A stretch of 6,849 nucleotides of DNA, taken from NCBI GenBank assembly GCA_005798205.1, contig SYKJ01000035.1, positions 1-6,849 on the forward strand, read 5' to 3'. The notes beneath the pieces are model-generated. The model saw only the letters and a list, made by a program, of their open reading frames with translations, was not told where the DNA came from and did not search any database. Shown here one piece after another: positions 6,119 through 6,849 of the stretch. Position numbers and translations under genes: made by a program. This stretch comes from Bacteroidota bacterium. Its GTDB lineage: Bacteria > Bacteroidota > Bacteroidia > Flavobacteriales > Crocinitomicaceae. The first letter of the stretch is position 1. Every line of letters starts with the position of its first letter.

Positions 6119-6126
6119 TAAATTTG
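6119..6126 (+). promoter_or_regulatory. Candidate Bacteroidota -7 promoter box for ftcD
   Basis: TAAATTTG matches the Bacteroidota housekeeping -7 consensus TAnnTTTG exactly and ends only five bases before the ftcD ATG. If used, transcription would begin at or within a base or two of the start codon, giving a leaderless or nearly leaderless mRNA. The -33 partner is weak: the nearest T-rich stretch is CTTTAG at 6098-6103, without a clean TTG at 17-23 bases. Chance matches are likely in such AT-rich sequence. Confidence 0.4.
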
Positions 6127-6131
6127 CGCTT

Positions 6132-6849
6132 ATGAAACAATTAATTGAATGTGTTCCGAACTTCAGCGAAGGTCGTGACATGAATATAATTAAACAAATA
6201 ACAAATGAAATTGAAAGTGTCGAAGGAATTCGATTACTCGATGTAGATCCTGGAAAAGGAACAAATAGAACCGTAGTTACCTTCGTTGGTGAGCCAAACT
6301 TGGTGATTGAGGCAGCTTTTCTCGCAATAAAGACGGCAGGGGAATTAATTGATATGAGTAAACACACTGGTGAACACCCTCGAATGGGAGCAACTGACGT
6401 ATGTCCTTTAATTCCAATCGCTAATATTTCGATGGAAGAAACTGCTGAGTGGGCAAAAAAATTAGGTGAGCGTGTAGGAAATCTCTTAACTATTCCTGTT
6501 TATCTTTATGAAGCTGCTCAAAATAAAACGGAGCGAAAAAACCTTTCAATCATTCGAGCAGGCGAATACGAAGGGTTTTCAAAAAAAATTGGATTGAAAG
6601 AATGGCATCCTGACTTTGGCAAAGCAGTTTTCAATGTGAAAAGTGGCGTTACTGCAATTGGTGCGCGAGATTTTTTAGTGGCCTACAACATAAATTTAAA
6701 TACAACATCTACAAGAAGAGCAAATGCAATTGCTTTTGACGTTCGCGAAACAGGAAGAAAAGTTTTAAATGAAAAAGGAGAAGAGATCGTACAACCTGGG
6801 ACATTAAAGTCTGTAAAAGCTATCGGCTGGTTTATTGAAGAATACGGCG
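6132..6849 (+). CDS. ftcD: Glutamate formimidoyltransferase (partial, runs off right edge)
   Basis: This encodes glutamate formimidoyltransferase, which transfers the formimino group of N-formimino-L-glutamate (from histidine breakdown) to tetrahydrofolate in the cytoplasm. Only the first 239 codons are present; the frame is open to the last base and no stop is reached. The protein begins MKQLIECVPNFSEGRD, the classic N-terminus of the family. It continues with LLDVDPGKGTNRTVVTFVG (35-53) and HTGEHPRMGATDVCPL (78-93), where His82 coincides with the catalytic histidine of the mammalian formiminotransferase domain. VYLYEAAQ (123-130) and GARDFLVAYNINLNT (177-191) follow. Bacterial forms may be this domain alone or fused to a cyclodeaminase; the fusion cannot be judged here. 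It follows the thioesterase after 39 bases, with an exact -7 box in the gap, so it may be transcribed separately. Other histidine-degradation genes would be expected beyond the right edge. Confidence 0.96.
   Translation, partial: MKQLIECVPNFSEGRDMNIIKQITNEIESVEGIRLLDVDPGKGTNRTVVTFVGEPNLVIEAAFLAIKTAGELIDMSKHTGEHPRMGATDVCPLIPIANISMEETAEWAKKLGERVGNLLTIPVYLYEAAQNKTERKNLSIIRAGEYEGFSKKIGLKEWHPDFGKAVFNVKSGVTAIGARDFLVAYNINLNTTSTRRANAIAFDVRETGRKVLNEKGEEIVQPGTLKSVKAIGWFIEEYG

Noticed and set aside
6089..6367. Open frame of 92 codons on the minus strand across the start of ftcD
   Set aside because: It is antisense to a clear ftcD coding sequence with conserved catalytic residues, and its own translation shows no recognisable domain.

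Overview
This AT-rich window looks like chromosome from a member of the Bacteroidota, probably close to Flavobacteriales. The evidence is the dnaA / low-molecular-weight phosphatase / tetrapyrrole-methylase-fold gene order, a DUF5777-type outer-membrane barrel beside a YceI protein, the lack of Shine-Dalgarno sequences before nearly every start, and an exact TAnnTTTG (Bacteroidota -7) box before the last gene. The placement is inferred from gene content, not from a search.

Layout. Positions 3-2735 (minus strand) hold a tightly packed run of five cell-envelope genes, read in the order DUF5777-like beta-barrel, YceI-like lipocalin, four-helix membrane protein, single-haem cytochrome c lipoprotein, and DUF2271-like secreted protein with an FlgD-like Ig segment. 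Gaps are 10, 1 and 30 bases plus one 11-base overlap, so this is very likely one transcript. Positions 2811-5440 (minus strand) hold the dnaA operon: dnaA, then a low-molecular-weight protein-tyrosine phosphatase starting at GTG 4 bases after dnaA stops, then a short RsmI-like SAM methyltransferase overlapping the phosphatase by 17 bases. Positions 5441-5687 are a very AT-rich divergent intergenic region with facing A9 and T9 tracts. From 5688 onward the plus strand carries a hot-dog acyl-CoA thioesterase and the first 239 codons of glutamate formimidoyltransferase (ftcD), which runs off the right edge.

How the genes fit together. The dnaA operon combines replication initiation with a phosphatase and a probable RNA (or other) methyltransferase; this looks like ancestral core synteny rather than a known pathway. 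The five-gene run spans the whole envelope: outer-membrane barrel, periplasmic lipid-binding fold, inner-membrane helices, lipid-anchored haem protein and an exported protein. That pattern suggests a small redox or lipophilic-cofactor system, but no substrate can be read from the sequence. ftcD belongs to histidine degradation. I saw no mobile element, CRISPR array, tRNA or rRNA, and no clear rho-independent terminator. The least explained part of the window is the five-gene envelope module; most of the rest is ordinary core genome.
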